Shown piece after piece: positions 1 through 6,937 of a DNA stretch of 8,315 nucleotides (the stretch's first letter is position 1; each line of letters starts with the position of its first letter). This stretch comes from an uncultured Ruminococcus sp. Its GTDB lineage: Bacteria > Bacillota > Clostridia > Oscillospirales > Acutalibacteraceae. The stretch covers positions 1 to 8,315 of the forward strand of contig CACXDV010000210.1 in assembly GCA_902766585.1 (NCBI GenBank), given 5' to 3'. The position numbers were made by a program, and so were the translations under genes. Below the pieces are notes generated by a model. It was given only the letters and a program-made list of their open reading frames with translations. It was not told the DNA's origin and ran no database searches.

Positions 1-94
1 ATTGCCCCGTGAAAACGGTCTGCTGTTCAAAATTATAAGCATTTTTTATTCCGATATTGTAATCCGTTATATCATATTTGTTACCCTGTAAAAA

Positions 95-123
95 TTGACT
101 TACTCAACACATTGATATATAAT
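95..123 (+). promoter_or_regulatory. Sigma-A type promoter upstream of the 907-residue glycosyltransferase gene
   Basis: A -35 hexamer TTGACT (95-100) and a perfect -10 hexamer TATAAT (118-123) are separated by exactly 17 nt, so this is close to the sigma-A consensus. Transcription should start near 129-131, inside the heptad repeat that begins at 126. The first gene downstream starts at 364, which gives a leader of roughly 235 nt. Whether this promoter serves that gene or a short transcript ending near 190 is not decided by the sequence. Confidence 0.75.
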
Positions 124-125
124 AA

Positions 126-162
126 CAATGTACAATGTTCAATGTACAATGTACAATTGTAG
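126..162. repeat. Heptanucleotide tandem repeat (CAATGTA) at a transcription start
   Basis: Four 7-nt units lie head to tail: CAATGTA (126-132), CAATGTT (133-139), CAATGTA (140-146), CAATGTA (147-153). A degenerate fifth unit, CAATTGT, occupies 154-160. The junctions create the self-complementary words TGTACA and TACAATTGTA. The array begins 3 nt after the -10 box at 118-123, so it forms the initially transcribed region. Heptamer arrays of this sort are slippage-prone simple repeats; any regulatory effect of copy number here is inference. Confidence 0.85.
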
Positions 163-166
163 TTAT

Positions 167-193
167 CCTGATTTATTCAGGTGTTTTATTTTT
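167..193 (+). terminator. Weak terminator-like hairpin in the leader
   Basis: CCTGA (167-171) pairs with TCAGG (177-181) across a 5-nt loop, followed by a run of mostly T (184-193). The stem has only 5 bp, short for an efficient intrinsic terminator, but the layout is right. It lies about 35 nt after the predicted start site, so it could end a very short transcript, attenuate the downstream gene, or be the end of a unit upstream of the window. No riboswitch family was recognised. Confidence 0.3.
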
Positions 194-352
194 ACAGCAC
201 AAAACAGTTTTCAGATAGAAATAATTTCAGCAGCAACAGAATTGAAAAGAATCAGCTTAACCAATAACTGAACATGAGATCCTGTAAAAGTATCTTCGCC
301 CGATAGAAACAAAATTTATTTTGATAGAAACAGGAGTTAAGAGATATAATTT
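194..352. other. A/T-rich leader with no gene; three GATAGAAA words
   Basis: No ORF of note lies between the hairpin and the ribosome binding site at 353. The word GATAGAAA occurs at 214-221, 302-309 and 323-330; the last two extend to GATAGAAAC and are 21 bp apart, about two helical turns. This spacing would suit a protein bound on one face of the DNA, but no known regulator motif is recognised and chance is possible in such A/T-rich sequence. Confidence 0.4.
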
Positions 353-363
353 AGGAGAAGCTT

Positions 364-3087
364 ATGCCAAAGAAATGTTTTTTTACAATAGATTTTTTGA
401 TAAGGAGCGATACCGACCTCAGAAAGTCCATAAGCTCTGTTATAGATAATGAAAAATTCTTTATAGAGAATATCCAGCTTATACTTATAGATTCCATAGG
501 CACAGAGCTGAGTACAAAGCTATGCGCCGAATATACCTCACTTTATCCGGACAATGTGTATTTTGTCGATGCTGTCGGACAGACGACAGCGGAGGGCTAT
601 AATAATGCCATGTCGCTTTCCTTCGGAACATATATATCATTCATGGATAACTACGGCTCGTATTCAAAAAAATTCCTCAGAGGCATAATGGAATTTCTTC
701 AGGATAAAAGCATACCCGTTTTCTGCTGTAAGCCTGAAAACAGCGGAGGACACAGCCTTGTGAACGGTATAGAAAACGGTACCGTAAGACTGCACGATAC
801 TCCGCATAAATTTATCCTTACACTCGGATGCTATTTTTATAAGAATACATTTATCAACGGTTTGCTTTTTGATAAAAGTCTTTTGTTCAATACGGAAACA
901 AAATTCATCATTGAAACTTTGATTAAAAATCATACCTATTCATATTCCGACCGCTATTCATATATTACCGCAAGGGCAGATGAAACGGATCGTCAGAGGT
1001 TTGAACCGCAGTATTCAAAAAATTTCTATACACGGGATGTAAGGGAATTTATGATACCCATGCTTCGCTCATTCCCTAATTCCGCATTCATTATGTCTGT
1101 TATGATGTATCTTATTGAGGTCAAATTTGCATTGAATTCGGATGAAAGGTATAAATGCGTCCTCACAGGCGACAGCGTAAAGGAATTTTTCGATATCTGT
1201 GCAGAGGCTATGAAATATATTGACGATACAGTCATAATGAACAGCCATATCTGCAAAAGAAGCGGTCTTGATGCTGAAATGCCCTTCCGCTTCATGCGTC
1301 TGAAATACAAGAACCCTCAGCTCTATCCCGTTATTGACCTTGTTCCGCCAAAGGTCGTAGAGAGCCATAAGTATTATGTCGCCGACAATCGTATGGAGGC
1401 GATCGAAATGACAGGTGAGTTTGTCGCCCATGTCAAAAAGGTCATGGTGACGCGCTCAAGAAAAATAACCGCCGATATTCTTGCAGTCAACCATGATTCC
1501 GGCGGAATATATATTGACGGTATGCTTAACGGCTGTTCATGTCTTGATGAGGAGAGCTATACAGTATATGCCTCAGTCAACGGGAAGAGAATGGCTGTTA
1601 TACCATCAGAGGCATACAGTCTGAAAAAATTCTTCGACAAGCCATTCCTCAAAAGAAGGCATTTCAGAGTATATGTACCCTTCGGAACAGGAAAGAAACT
1701 TGATACTGTGTGCTTTTATTTTAAGTACAGCGGTCTGGCGTTCCGTCTCAGCCTTACCTTCAGCGGAATAAATTCCAGACTTTCATCACTGCCCATTGTT
1801 TCCTATGCGGTGTTCGGAGGCAGAACGCTTACATACGACGCGAAAAACAAATCCCTTGTCCTGAGAAAGACTACGGACAGCCTTATTGCAGTTGCCGAAA
1901 CAAGATTTGTTGCTTCTGTCGGACGTAAATACGGACTTGCTTCTCAGCTTATGTGCCGCAGGATACGTCATTCTGTACGCAGCCTCATGCATGACAAGGG
2001 AAAGACAAGGATACTTGTATTCTATGATGAAAACGGTATCAATTATAACGGGAACCTTCTGTTCAGGTATTTCTCAAAAAGCCGCAGCGAAAGCTATATA
2101 CCGTATTTCATAACGGGACATAATTCCCCCGAAAAGACATTTCTTATGGATGCGGGATATGACAATATCCTCGATGCCGGCTCGGTTAAGGCAAAAACCG
2201 CTGCTCTTGCTGCTGATTATATTTTTTCATCGGACTGTGATCCCTATGAAGCGATAGGCTTCGGCAGCGATGAAATGGTTATGTACAAGGATCTGATGAA
2301 TGCCAAGGTCATTTCCGTAAAGAACTTTTTCTTTACTTATAAGACGGCACAGTTTGACAACAGGCTCAGGGATAATACACAGTATGTCTTCTGTACCTCT
2401 GAAAAGGAAAAGCAGAACCTTCTCCGTCCCGTATATGATTTCCATGAATCAATGATAAGACTCGTCGGCAGCCCCATTCTTGACGCTGTAAATGACAAAA
2501 AGGAAAAGCTGATACTTTTTGCCCCGTCTGAGAGGAGAAGCTTTGCTATATATGACAATTCCTCATACAGCAAATTTTCCGAAAGCGTATTCTTTAAGGC
2601 GTATAATGATATCATTTCCTCGCCCGCTCTCCTTGAGGCTTGCCGCAGAAACGGCTATAAAATCATTTTGATGTTGCCGAATATCCTTGATAAATATTCG
2701 GGTACATTCTATACTGACGATACTGTAAAGCTGTGCCAGCGCACAGAACAGAATGAAATGAGCCTTGTAAGCCGCGGAGCTGTACTTGTGACTGATTATT
2801 CTGAGCTGCAGTTCAGATTTGCATATATCGGCAAGCCGGTATATTATTTCTTCCCGCCGGGACTTCCTCCGTCATCTGAGCATCCCGGAGAGCAGCTTTC
2901 CTCATCAGGCTTCGGAGAGCTTATCCTCAGCGGAGAGCTTCTCAGGGAAAGGCTTATCGAGGGTACGGAAAAGGGCTTTGAGGTACTGCCGAAATACAGT
3001 AAAAGAACAGATGAATTTTTCCCGCACAGAGATAAAAACAACTGTAAAAGAATTTTTGATGAAACGATAAAGCTTTTCAGGAGCTGA
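364..3087 (+). CDS. Two-domain glycosyltransferase / CDP-glycerol glycerophosphotransferase-like protein
   Basis: The 907-residue protein is probably a cytoplasmic enzyme of surface polymer synthesis. Residues 1 to about 215 resemble a GT2 (GT-A fold) domain: an N-terminal beta strand, a GYNNAMSLSFG segment (79-89) and, where the metal-binding DxD normally sits, FMDNYGS (93-99), with one Asp only. Residues about 340-535 look beta-rich and were not assigned. Residues about 549-905 resemble the TagB/TagF glycerophosphotransferase family: LILFAPSERR (716-725) matches the family's L.YAPTWR-type motif and VLVTDYSELQFRFAYIGKPV (807-826) its TDYSS..FD.A motif. The family's HGTPLK motif is not seen; the matching place reads KNFFFTYKT (653-661). 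No signal peptide or membrane segment is evident. AGGAGA (353-358) supports the ATG at 364. The gene stands alone, so its polymer and substrate are unknown, and the missing residues leave open a non-catalytic role. Confidence 0.68.
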   Translation: MPKKCFFTIDFLIRSDTDLRKSISSVIDNEKFFIENIQLILIDSIGTELSTKLCAEYTSLYPDNVYFVDAVGQTTAEGYNNAMSLSFGTYISFMDNYGSYSKKFLRGIMEFLQDKSIPVFCCKPENSGGHSLVNGIENGTVRLHDTPHKFILTLGCYFYKNTFINGLLFDKSLLFNTETKFIIETLIKNHTYSYSDRYSYITARADETDRQRFEPQYSKNFYTRDVREFMIPMLRSFPNSAFIMSVMMYLIEVKFALNSDERYKCVLTGDSVKEFFDICAEAMKYIDDTVIMNSHICKRSGLDAEMPFRFMRLKYKNPQLYPVIDLVPPKVVESHKYYVADNRMEAIEMTGEFVAHVKKVMVTRSRKITADILAVNHDSGGIYIDGMLNGCSCLDEESYTVYASVNGKRMAVIPSEAYSLKKFFDKPFLKRRHFRVYVPFGTGKKLDTVCFYFKYSGLAFRLSLTFSGINSRLSSLPIVSYAVFGGRTLTYDAKNKSLVLRKTTDSLIAVAETRFVASVGRKYGLASQLMCRRIRHSVRSLMHDKGKTRILVFYDENGINYNGNLLFRYFSKSRSESYIPYFITGHNSPEKTFLMDAGYDNILDAGSVKAKTAALAADYIFSSDCDPYEAIGFGSDEMVMYKDLMNAKVISVKNFFFTYKTAQFDNRLRDNTQYVFCTSEKEKQNLLRPVYDFHESMIRLVGSPILDAVNDKKEKLILFAPSERRSFAIYDNSSYSKFSESVFFKAYNDIISSPALLEACRRNGYKIILMLPNILDKYSGTFYTDDTVKLCQRTEQNEMSLVSRGAVLVTDYSELQFRFAYIGKPVYYFFPPGLPPSSEHPGEQLSSSGFGELILSGELLRERLIEGTEKGFEVLPKYSKRTDEFFPHRDKNNCKRIFDETIKLFRS

Positions 3088-3166
3088 GAAGGATAATTAA
3101 ATGCAAGCTGCGTAGTCTTATGCAGAAAATGCCCGTGATTTTACCGTTTCAAAAATAAATCAGGTC

Positions 3167-3195
3167 TTGACATATTGAAATAAAAATTGTATCAT
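3167..3195 (+). promoter_or_regulatory. Sigma-A promoter of the T-box/ilvBN unit
   Basis: A perfect -35 hexamer TTGACA (3167-3172) and the -10 hexamer TATCAT (3190-3195) are separated by exactly 17 nt. The predicted start near 3201-3203 lies about 25 nt before the first T-box stem, the expected arrangement. It sits 80 nt after the previous gene's stop, and no intrinsic terminator was seen between them, so some read-through from upstream is possible. Confidence 0.85.
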
Positions 3196-3221
3196 AGTGT
3201 ATGTAATATGTTAAATGCAAT

Positions 3222-3475
3222 GAAAAGAAGGAGTAGTATCCGTCACCTGTGCAAAGAGAGCTGACGTTGGTGAGAGTTCAGCCACAGGAGGATATGAAGG
3301 TAGTCTTGGAGCAGCTTTGCCGAACCTTTCAGTAAGCAAGGACGTGAGCCGACCGTTAAATCGGCAGGTATTCGATATTTTTTGTCCGATACCGGTCATG
3401 CCATATAAGAGTGGTACAGCGAAGTAGGATTTAGCGGCTTCGTCTCTTTGTCATAAGAGATGATGCCGCTTTTTG
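3222..3475 (+). promoter_or_regulatory. T-box riboswitch controlling ilvBN; specifier read as GUA (Val)
   Basis: All main T-box parts are present. Stem I: AGUA (3232-3235) faces the specifier loop; UAUCC (3237-3241) pairs with GGAUA (3290-3294), CCUGUG (3246-3251) with CACAGG (3283-3288), and GCUGA (3260-3264) with UCAGC (3278-3282) at the tip. After GGAUA the 3' side reads U-GAA-G-GUA-G (3295-3303). By the GAA-N-codon-purine layout of other T-boxes the specifier is GUA (3300-3302), valine. GCCGA/UCGGC (3348-3352/3361-3365) lies in the stem II region; stem III is GGUAU/AUACC (3367-3371/3389-3393). The antiterminator pairs AAGAG with CUCUU (3407-3411/3444-3448) and GCGAAG with CUUCGU (3419-3424/3438-3443). 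UGGU (3412-3415) can bind a tRNA ending in ACCA, as expected for tRNA-Val. Uncharged tRNA should favour read-through into ilvB. Confidence 0.93.
3433..3475 (+). terminator. T-box regulated intrinsic terminator
   Basis: AGCGGC (3433-3438) pairs with GCCGCT (3465-3470), and TCTCTT (3443-3448) with AAGAGA (3455-3460) around a 6-nt loop. The 4 nt between the two helices also pair apart from one U-U mismatch. TTTT follows at 3471. The left arm contains CUUCGUCUCUU, the same bases used by the antiterminator, so the two structures exclude each other. Confidence 0.92.
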
Positions 3476-3518
3476 TTACATTTACAGATTACAAATACTT
3501 TTTCAGGAGGAACAAAAG

Positions 3519-5192
3519 ATGAAGCTGAACGGTTCAGAAATAATTGCCGAATGTCTGCTTGAACAGGGTGTGGATACCGTATTCGGATATCCGGGCGGAG
3601 CAGTGCTTAATATCTATGATGCTCTCTATAAGTACAGCGACAGGATAACCCATGTTCTTTCGGCACATGAGCAGGGAGCTGCCCATGCAGCAGACGGTTA
3701 TGCAAGGACAACAGGAAAGTGCGGAGTGGTAATTGCTACCTCCGGTCCCGGCGCGACTAACCTTATAACAGGTATAGCTACGGCTTATATGGATTCTATA
3801 CCAATGGTCGCTATTACGGGTAATGTTACAAATGACCTTCTTGCAAGAGACAGCTTTCAGGAGGTCGATATATGCGGTATATCACTGCCTGTGACAAAGC
3901 ATAATTTCATTGTTAAAAATGTTAAGGATCTTGCAAATGTTATCCGTAAGGCGTTCAGGATAGCAATGAGCGGAAGAAAGGGACCTGTTCTGATAGATAT
4001 TCCGAAGGATGTTACGGGCGCCGTATATGAGTTCGAGCCGATGAAGCCCGAGCCGGTAGTAAATCCCGTTTTCTCGGAGCTAAAGGATTTTGTTGATGCG
4101 GCGGCTATAATATCAGCCTCAGAGCGTCCTATGATATACATGGGCGGAGGCGTTGTAAGCTCAGGCGCGGAGAAGGAGCTTCTTGCATTTGCAGAAAAGC
4201 TTGACTGTCCCGTTGCCACCTCTGTTATGGGACTTGGAGGCTTCCCGGCTTCACACAGACTTTTCATGGGTACGATAGGTATGCACGGCGGTTATGAAAC
4301 AGGCAAGGCTACCGATAATTGCGACCTTATCATTACCGTAGGCGCAAGATTCTCTGACCGTGTTGCAGGAGACAGAAATAAATTCGGCAAGGATGCAAAA
4401 ATAATCCAGCTCGATATCGACCGCGCAGAAATAAACAAGAATGTCAAAATAGACGCTTACCTTTTGGGCGACCTTAAGGATACCCTCAGCACACTTACCG
4501 ATTCTATCGAAAAGACTGAGCATACCGAATGGAACGCACAGCTTTCCGAATGGGCAAAGAAGGGTACAGTCACCGAAACACCCAAGTCGGAAAATTATGC
4601 ACATCCTTATCATATAATCGAGGCTGTCCGCGCACTCACAAAGGACAGTGATATAATTGTTACAGATGTAGGTCAGCATCAGATGTGGGTTTCTCAGAAG
4701 TATCGCTTTGAGGAGCCGAGAACATGGTGTACCTCAGGCGGACTCGGTACTATGGGATATGGTCTCGGTGCTTCCGTAGGAGCGGCAACAGCTCATCCCG
4801 ACAGGACTGTTGTACTCTTTACGGGTGACGGAAGCTTCCATATGAATCTCAATGAGCTTGCTACGGTATGCTCCTATGACCTGCCGATAAAGATAATTGT
4901 TCTCAATAATACCGTTCTCGGAATGGTAAGGCAGTGGCAGAAGCTTTTCTACGGCAGACGCTTCTCTCAGACGGATCCGCACAGAAAGACGGATTTTGTA
5001 AAGCTTGCTGAGGCATTCGGAGTAAAGGGCATGAGGATAAATAATGATGACGATGCAGAGGAGGTACTCAAGGAGGCATTCTCCGACCGCAAGGCTGTAG
5101 TTATCGACTGCCGCATTTCTCCCGATGAGAATGTTCTTCCCATGATCCCTCCCGGAAAAACAGTTGATGAAATGATTACGGAAATGGAGTGA
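3519..5192 (+). CDS. ilvB: Acetolactate synthase, large (catalytic) subunit
   Basis: This is the ThDP-dependent enzyme that condenses two pyruvates to 2-acetolactate (valine/leucine route), or pyruvate with 2-oxobutyrate to acetohydroxybutyrate (isoleucine route), in the cytoplasm. At 557 residues it is normal for the family. The N-terminal pyrimidine-binding domain carries the catalytic Glu in HEQGAAHAADGYAR (E51), the middle domain (about 190-330) is the FAD-type domain, and the C-terminal domain has the ThDP/Mg motif GDGSF (436-440) ending in NN (463-464). AGGAGG (3505-3510), 8 nt before the ATG, fixes the start. It follows a T-box leader and is followed 5 nt later by ilvN. The pairing with an ACT-domain subunit argues for the biosynthetic enzyme rather than the catabolic AlsS. 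Confidence 0.97.
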   Translation: MKLNGSEIIAECLLEQGVDTVFGYPGGAVLNIYDALYKYSDRITHVLSAHEQGAAHAADGYARTTGKCGVVIATSGPGATNLITGIATAYMDSIPMVAITGNVTNDLLARDSFQEVDICGISLPVTKHNFIVKNVKDLANVIRKAFRIAMSGRKGPVLIDIPKDVTGAVYEFEPMKPEPVVNPVFSELKDFVDAAAIISASERPMIYMGGGVVSSGAEKELLAFAEKLDCPVATSVMGLGGFPASHRLFMGTIGMHGGYETGKATDNCDLIITVGARFSDRVAGDRNKFGKDAKIIQLDIDRAEINKNVKIDAYLLGDLKDTLSTLTDSIEKTEHTEWNAQLSEWAKKGTVTETPKSENYAHPYHIIEAVRALTKDSDIIVTDVGQHQMWVSQKYRFEEPRTWCTSGGLGTMGYGLGASVGAATAHPDRTVVLFTGDGSFHMNLNELATVCSYDLPIKIIVLNNTVLGMVRQWQKLFYGRRFSQTDPHRKTDFVKLAEAFGVKGMRINNDDDAEEVLKEAFSDRKAVVIDCRISPDENVLPMIPPGKTVDEMITEME

Positions 5193-5197
5193 TATAT

Positions 5198-5695
5198 ATG
5201 GAAAACAAACAGATAATCGGTCTTTTCGTTCATAACCATCCCGGCGTCCTTCTCAGAGTGACAAGCCTTATTTCAAGAAGAGGCTTCAATATCGACAGCC
5301 TTACCGTCAGTCCGGCAGGCGTTGAGGGCTATTCGCGCATGACTATCCGTATCAACGGCGATGACGACCAGGTAGATCAGTTCGTTAATCAGATAATGAA
5401 AATAGTTGATGTGAAAAAGGCTGAGGTAATTCCTGAAAAGAATTCAGTCGCTTCTGAGCTTATTCTTATTAAAGTAAGCACTGTAGGGAATAACAATAAC
5501 GATATCCTCGCAGTTACCTCAAAATATCATGCGTCACTTATGAATATCGGTGAAAAGTCAATGACCTTCCGCGCAGACGGTTCGCCTGATGAGATAGATA
5601 CACTTGTTTCGGAGCTTGATGCCTTCGGTATTCTCGAAATGGCAAGAACGGGTATTGCCGCTCTCGAAAACGGAGATAAAACACTTAATAAATAA
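5198..5695 (+). CDS. ilvN: Acetolactate synthase, small (regulatory) subunit
   Basis: The 165-residue protein binds IlvB, raises its activity and, by family knowledge, confers feedback inhibition by valine. Residues about 4-78 form an ACT domain, with the start IIGLFVHNHPGVLLRVTSLI and the segment RRGFNIDSLTVSP; the rest matches the C-terminal domain of the family, and the length is typical. I chose the ATG at 5198 because GGAG (5186-5189) lies 8 nt upstream. It begins 5 nt after the ilvB stop, so the two are co-transcribed and probably translationally coupled. No ilvC, ilvD or leu gene follows; a strong terminator closes the unit, so the other pathway genes must lie elsewhere. Confidence 0.95.
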   Translation: MENKQIIGLFVHNHPGVLLRVTSLISRRGFNIDSLTVSPAGVEGYSRMTIRINGDDDQVDQFVNQIMKIVDVKKAEVIPEKNSVASELILIKVSTVGNNNNDILAVTSKYHASLMNIGEKSMTFRADGSPDEIDTLVSELDAFGILEMARTGIAALENGDKTLNK

Positions 5696-5714
5696 TTACA
5701 GTTGAATAAATATG

Positions 5715-5757
5715 CTGCCGCAATATCAATTTCTGTGATATTGCGGCAGTCTTTTTT
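5715..5757 (+). terminator. Intrinsic terminator of ilvBN
   Basis: CTGCCGCAATATCA (5715-5728) pairs perfectly with TGATATTGCGGCAG (5736-5749) over 14 bp with a 7-nt loop, followed by TCTTTTTTA. It sits 20 nt after the ilvN stop and separates ilvBN from the ctsR operon. Confidence 0.95.
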
Positions 5758-5837
5758 ATATTGCAAAAAATCAGAAATCAGGAGAAAAACAAAGAAATCA
5801 CGAGTAAATAAGAGAAAAGCATAAGTGTACAGTAAAA

Positions 5838-5871
5838 TTTGACTTTATTTGACTTTGACTTTTTTTTGACC
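5838..5871 (-). promoter_or_regulatory. CtsR operator array, upstream copy
   Basis: On the minus strand this stretch carries four heptads of the CtsR type, RGTCAAA. On the + strand they read TTTGACT (5838-5844), TTTGACT (5848-5854), TTTGACT (5854-5860) and TTTGACC (5865-5871). The first pair has the canonical 3-nt spacer; the third and fourth are 4 nt apart, and the second and third share one base. The third heptad covers the -35 box of the ctsR promoter, so CtsR bound here should block RNA polymerase. Confidence 0.85.
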
Positions 5872-5884
5872 TTGATATTATACT
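5855..5884 (+). promoter_or_regulatory. Promoter of the ctsR-mcsA-mcsB operon
   Basis: TTGACT (5855-5860) and TATACT (5879-5884) are separated by 18 nt. The predicted start site, about 5890-5892, falls just before the downstream CtsR operator. An alternative -10, TATTAT (5876-5881), would give only a 15-nt spacer and is less likely. Confidence 0.72.
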
Positions 5885-5894
5885 AAAGCCATAA

Positions 5895-5911
5895 GGTCAA
5901 AGAAGGTCAGA
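5895..5911 (+). promoter_or_regulatory. CtsR operator, downstream copy
   Basis: GGTCAAA (5895-5901) and GGTCAGA (5905-5911) form a direct heptad repeat with the canonical 3-nt spacer, one base off consensus in the second half. It lies between the predicted start site and the ribosome binding site, and abuts the latter. CtsR here would block initiation or early elongation, giving autoregulation. Confidence 0.88.
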
Positions 5912-5925
5912 AGGAAGTGAGAAAA

Positions 5926-6396
5926 ATGAAAATGAGTGACCTCGTTGCAGAATACATTGTACGCCTTCTTGATGAAGAGGGAGGAAATGCCGAGATAAAG
6001 CGTAACGAGCTTGCGGTGACGCTGGGATGTGTACCGAGCCAGATAAATTATGTAATAACCTCACGCTTTACTCCCGAACAGGGCTATATAGTGGAAAGCA
6101 GAAGAGGCGGAGGCGGCTATATCAGGATAACAAGGGTAGTAGTTGACAGAACAACTGCGATAATGCATATAGTCGGTTCTCTCGGAGATAATATATCGGC
6201 TGCCGCTGCGGAGGTCATACTGAATAATATGACCTCGGGGAATATGATAACGCCCCATGACCGCGCATTGATATCCTCGGCGGTATCGGATAAGGCATAT
6301 TCCTCTGTTGCACAGGAACAGCGGGATACACTGAGGGCGGCGATAATGAAGAATATGCTTATGACACTGATAATGTCGGGAAAACATTCGTATTGA
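5926..6396 (+). CDS. ctsR: Heat-shock gene repressor CtsR
   Basis: CtsR is the dimeric repressor of clp and other class III heat-shock genes in Bacillota; it releases DNA on heating and is then degraded by the Clp machinery. The 156-residue protein has the winged helix-turn-helix (IKRNELAVTLGCVPSQINYV, 24-43) and the RGGGGYIRI wing (60-68). That Arg and glycine loop are known to read DNA and sense temperature. The C-terminal half (about 75-150) is the helical dimerisation domain. I chose the ATG at 5926: AGGAAGTGA (5912-5920) lies 5 nt upstream as a Shine-Dalgarno. First gene of the operon and self-regulated through the operators around its promoter. The mcsA coding region starts 17 nt after its stop. 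Confidence 0.97.
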   Translation: MKMSDLVAEYIVRLLDEEGGNAEIKRNELAVTLGCVPSQINYVITSRFTPEQGYIVESRRGGGGYIRITRVVVDRTTAIMHIVGSLGDNISAAAAEVILNNMTSGNMITPHDRALISSAVSDKAYSSVAQEQRDTLRAAIMKNMLMTLIMSGKHSY

Positions 6397-6413
6397 AACA
6401 GGAGGCTTTGGTT

Positions 6414-6935
6414 ATGTTATGTCAATCATGTGAAAAAAGACAGGCGACGACTCATATCAAAACAATACTCAACGGTGAGCTGAAGGAATACAGTCTTTGC
6501 TCGGAATGTGCATCAAGGCTGGGCTACGGTTCATTTTTAGGCGATTATGCCTTTGACCTTGACAGGCTTTTCGGCAGCTTTTTTGACGGCTTCACGGGAG
6601 ATAAAAGCTCTCGCCGCTGCAAGCTTTGCGGAAGCAGCTTTGAGGATATTGCAAAGTCGGGAAAGGTCGGCTGTGCTCAGTGCTATGAGGAATTTTATGA
6701 GGAGCTTCTTCCTTCTATACAGAGGATACACGGCAGAACAGCCCATACAGGAAAGCTTGCGCGTTCCGCGGGAACGGAAATCAAGCTTAAAAATGAGATA
6801 CAAAGGCTGAATTTTGAGCTTGAGCAGGCAATCAAGACTCAGGAATTTGAAAAGGCTGCCGAGCTTCGTGACAAGATACGCGAGCTTGAGAAGCAGGTCA
6901 TTGAAGAGGAAAACAGCAAGAAGGAGGAGAGCTGA
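6414..6935 (+). CDS. mcsA: McsA, activator/adaptor of the protein-arginine kinase
   Basis: McsA activates the arginine kinase McsB and, by family knowledge, binds zinc. The 173-residue protein has four CxxC pairs in its N-terminal half: C3/C6, C29/C32, C69/C72 and C87/C90, enough for two zinc sites. The family's IHGRTAHTGK stretch follows. The C-terminus holds a UVR-type helical motif (about 128-162, FELEQAIKTQEFEKAAELRD), a putative interaction surface for Clp ATPases or McsB. The ATG at 6414 is set by AGGAGG (6400-6405) 8 nt upstream, and it gives the usual MxCxxC beginning. mcsB starts 2 nt after its stop, which suggests translational coupling and matched amounts of the two partners. All zinc ligands are present, so it looks intact. 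Confidence 0.95.
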   Translation: MLCQSCEKRQATTHIKTILNGELKEYSLCSECASRLGYGSFLGDYAFDLDRLFGSFFDGFTGDKSSRRCKLCGSSFEDIAKSGKVGCAQCYEEFYEELLPSIQRIHGRTAHTGKLARSAGTEIKLKNEIQRLNFELEQAIKTQEFEKAAELRDKIRELEKQVIEEENSKKEES

Positions 6936-6937
6936 CC

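Noticed and set aside
126..162. Heptad array considered as a CRISPR remnant
   Set aside because: The units are 7 nt with no spacers between them, so this is a simple tandem repeat.
242..270. Second promoter closer to the first gene (TTGAAA, 17 nt, TAACTG)
   Set aside because: The -10 matches consensus too poorly to support, although transcription from here cannot be excluded.
3108..3125. Hairpin after the first gene, considered as its terminator
   Set aside because: CTGCGTA/TATGCAG can pair, but the stem has 7 bp with one wobble and is followed by AAAATG rather than a T-tract.
4251..4679. 142-codon ORF on the minus strand within ilvB
   Set aside because: It is an antisense shadow of a strongly conserved gene with Cys- and Tyr-rich composition and no known domain.
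5189..5197. GTG start for ilvN, three codons upstream of the ATG at 5198
   Set aside because: It overlaps the ilvB stop and lies within its own GGAG; the ATG at 5198 has correct ribosome binding site spacing and matches the family's N-terminus.
5917..5925. GTG start for ctsR
   Set aside because: This GTG is part of the AGGAAGTGA Shine-Dalgarno itself, so the ATG at 5926 is the sensible start.
6393..6413. TTG start for mcsA overlapping the ctsR stop
   Set aside because: AGGAGG at 6400-6405 lies inside this extension and is well placed for the ATG at 6414, which gives the usual McsA N-terminus.
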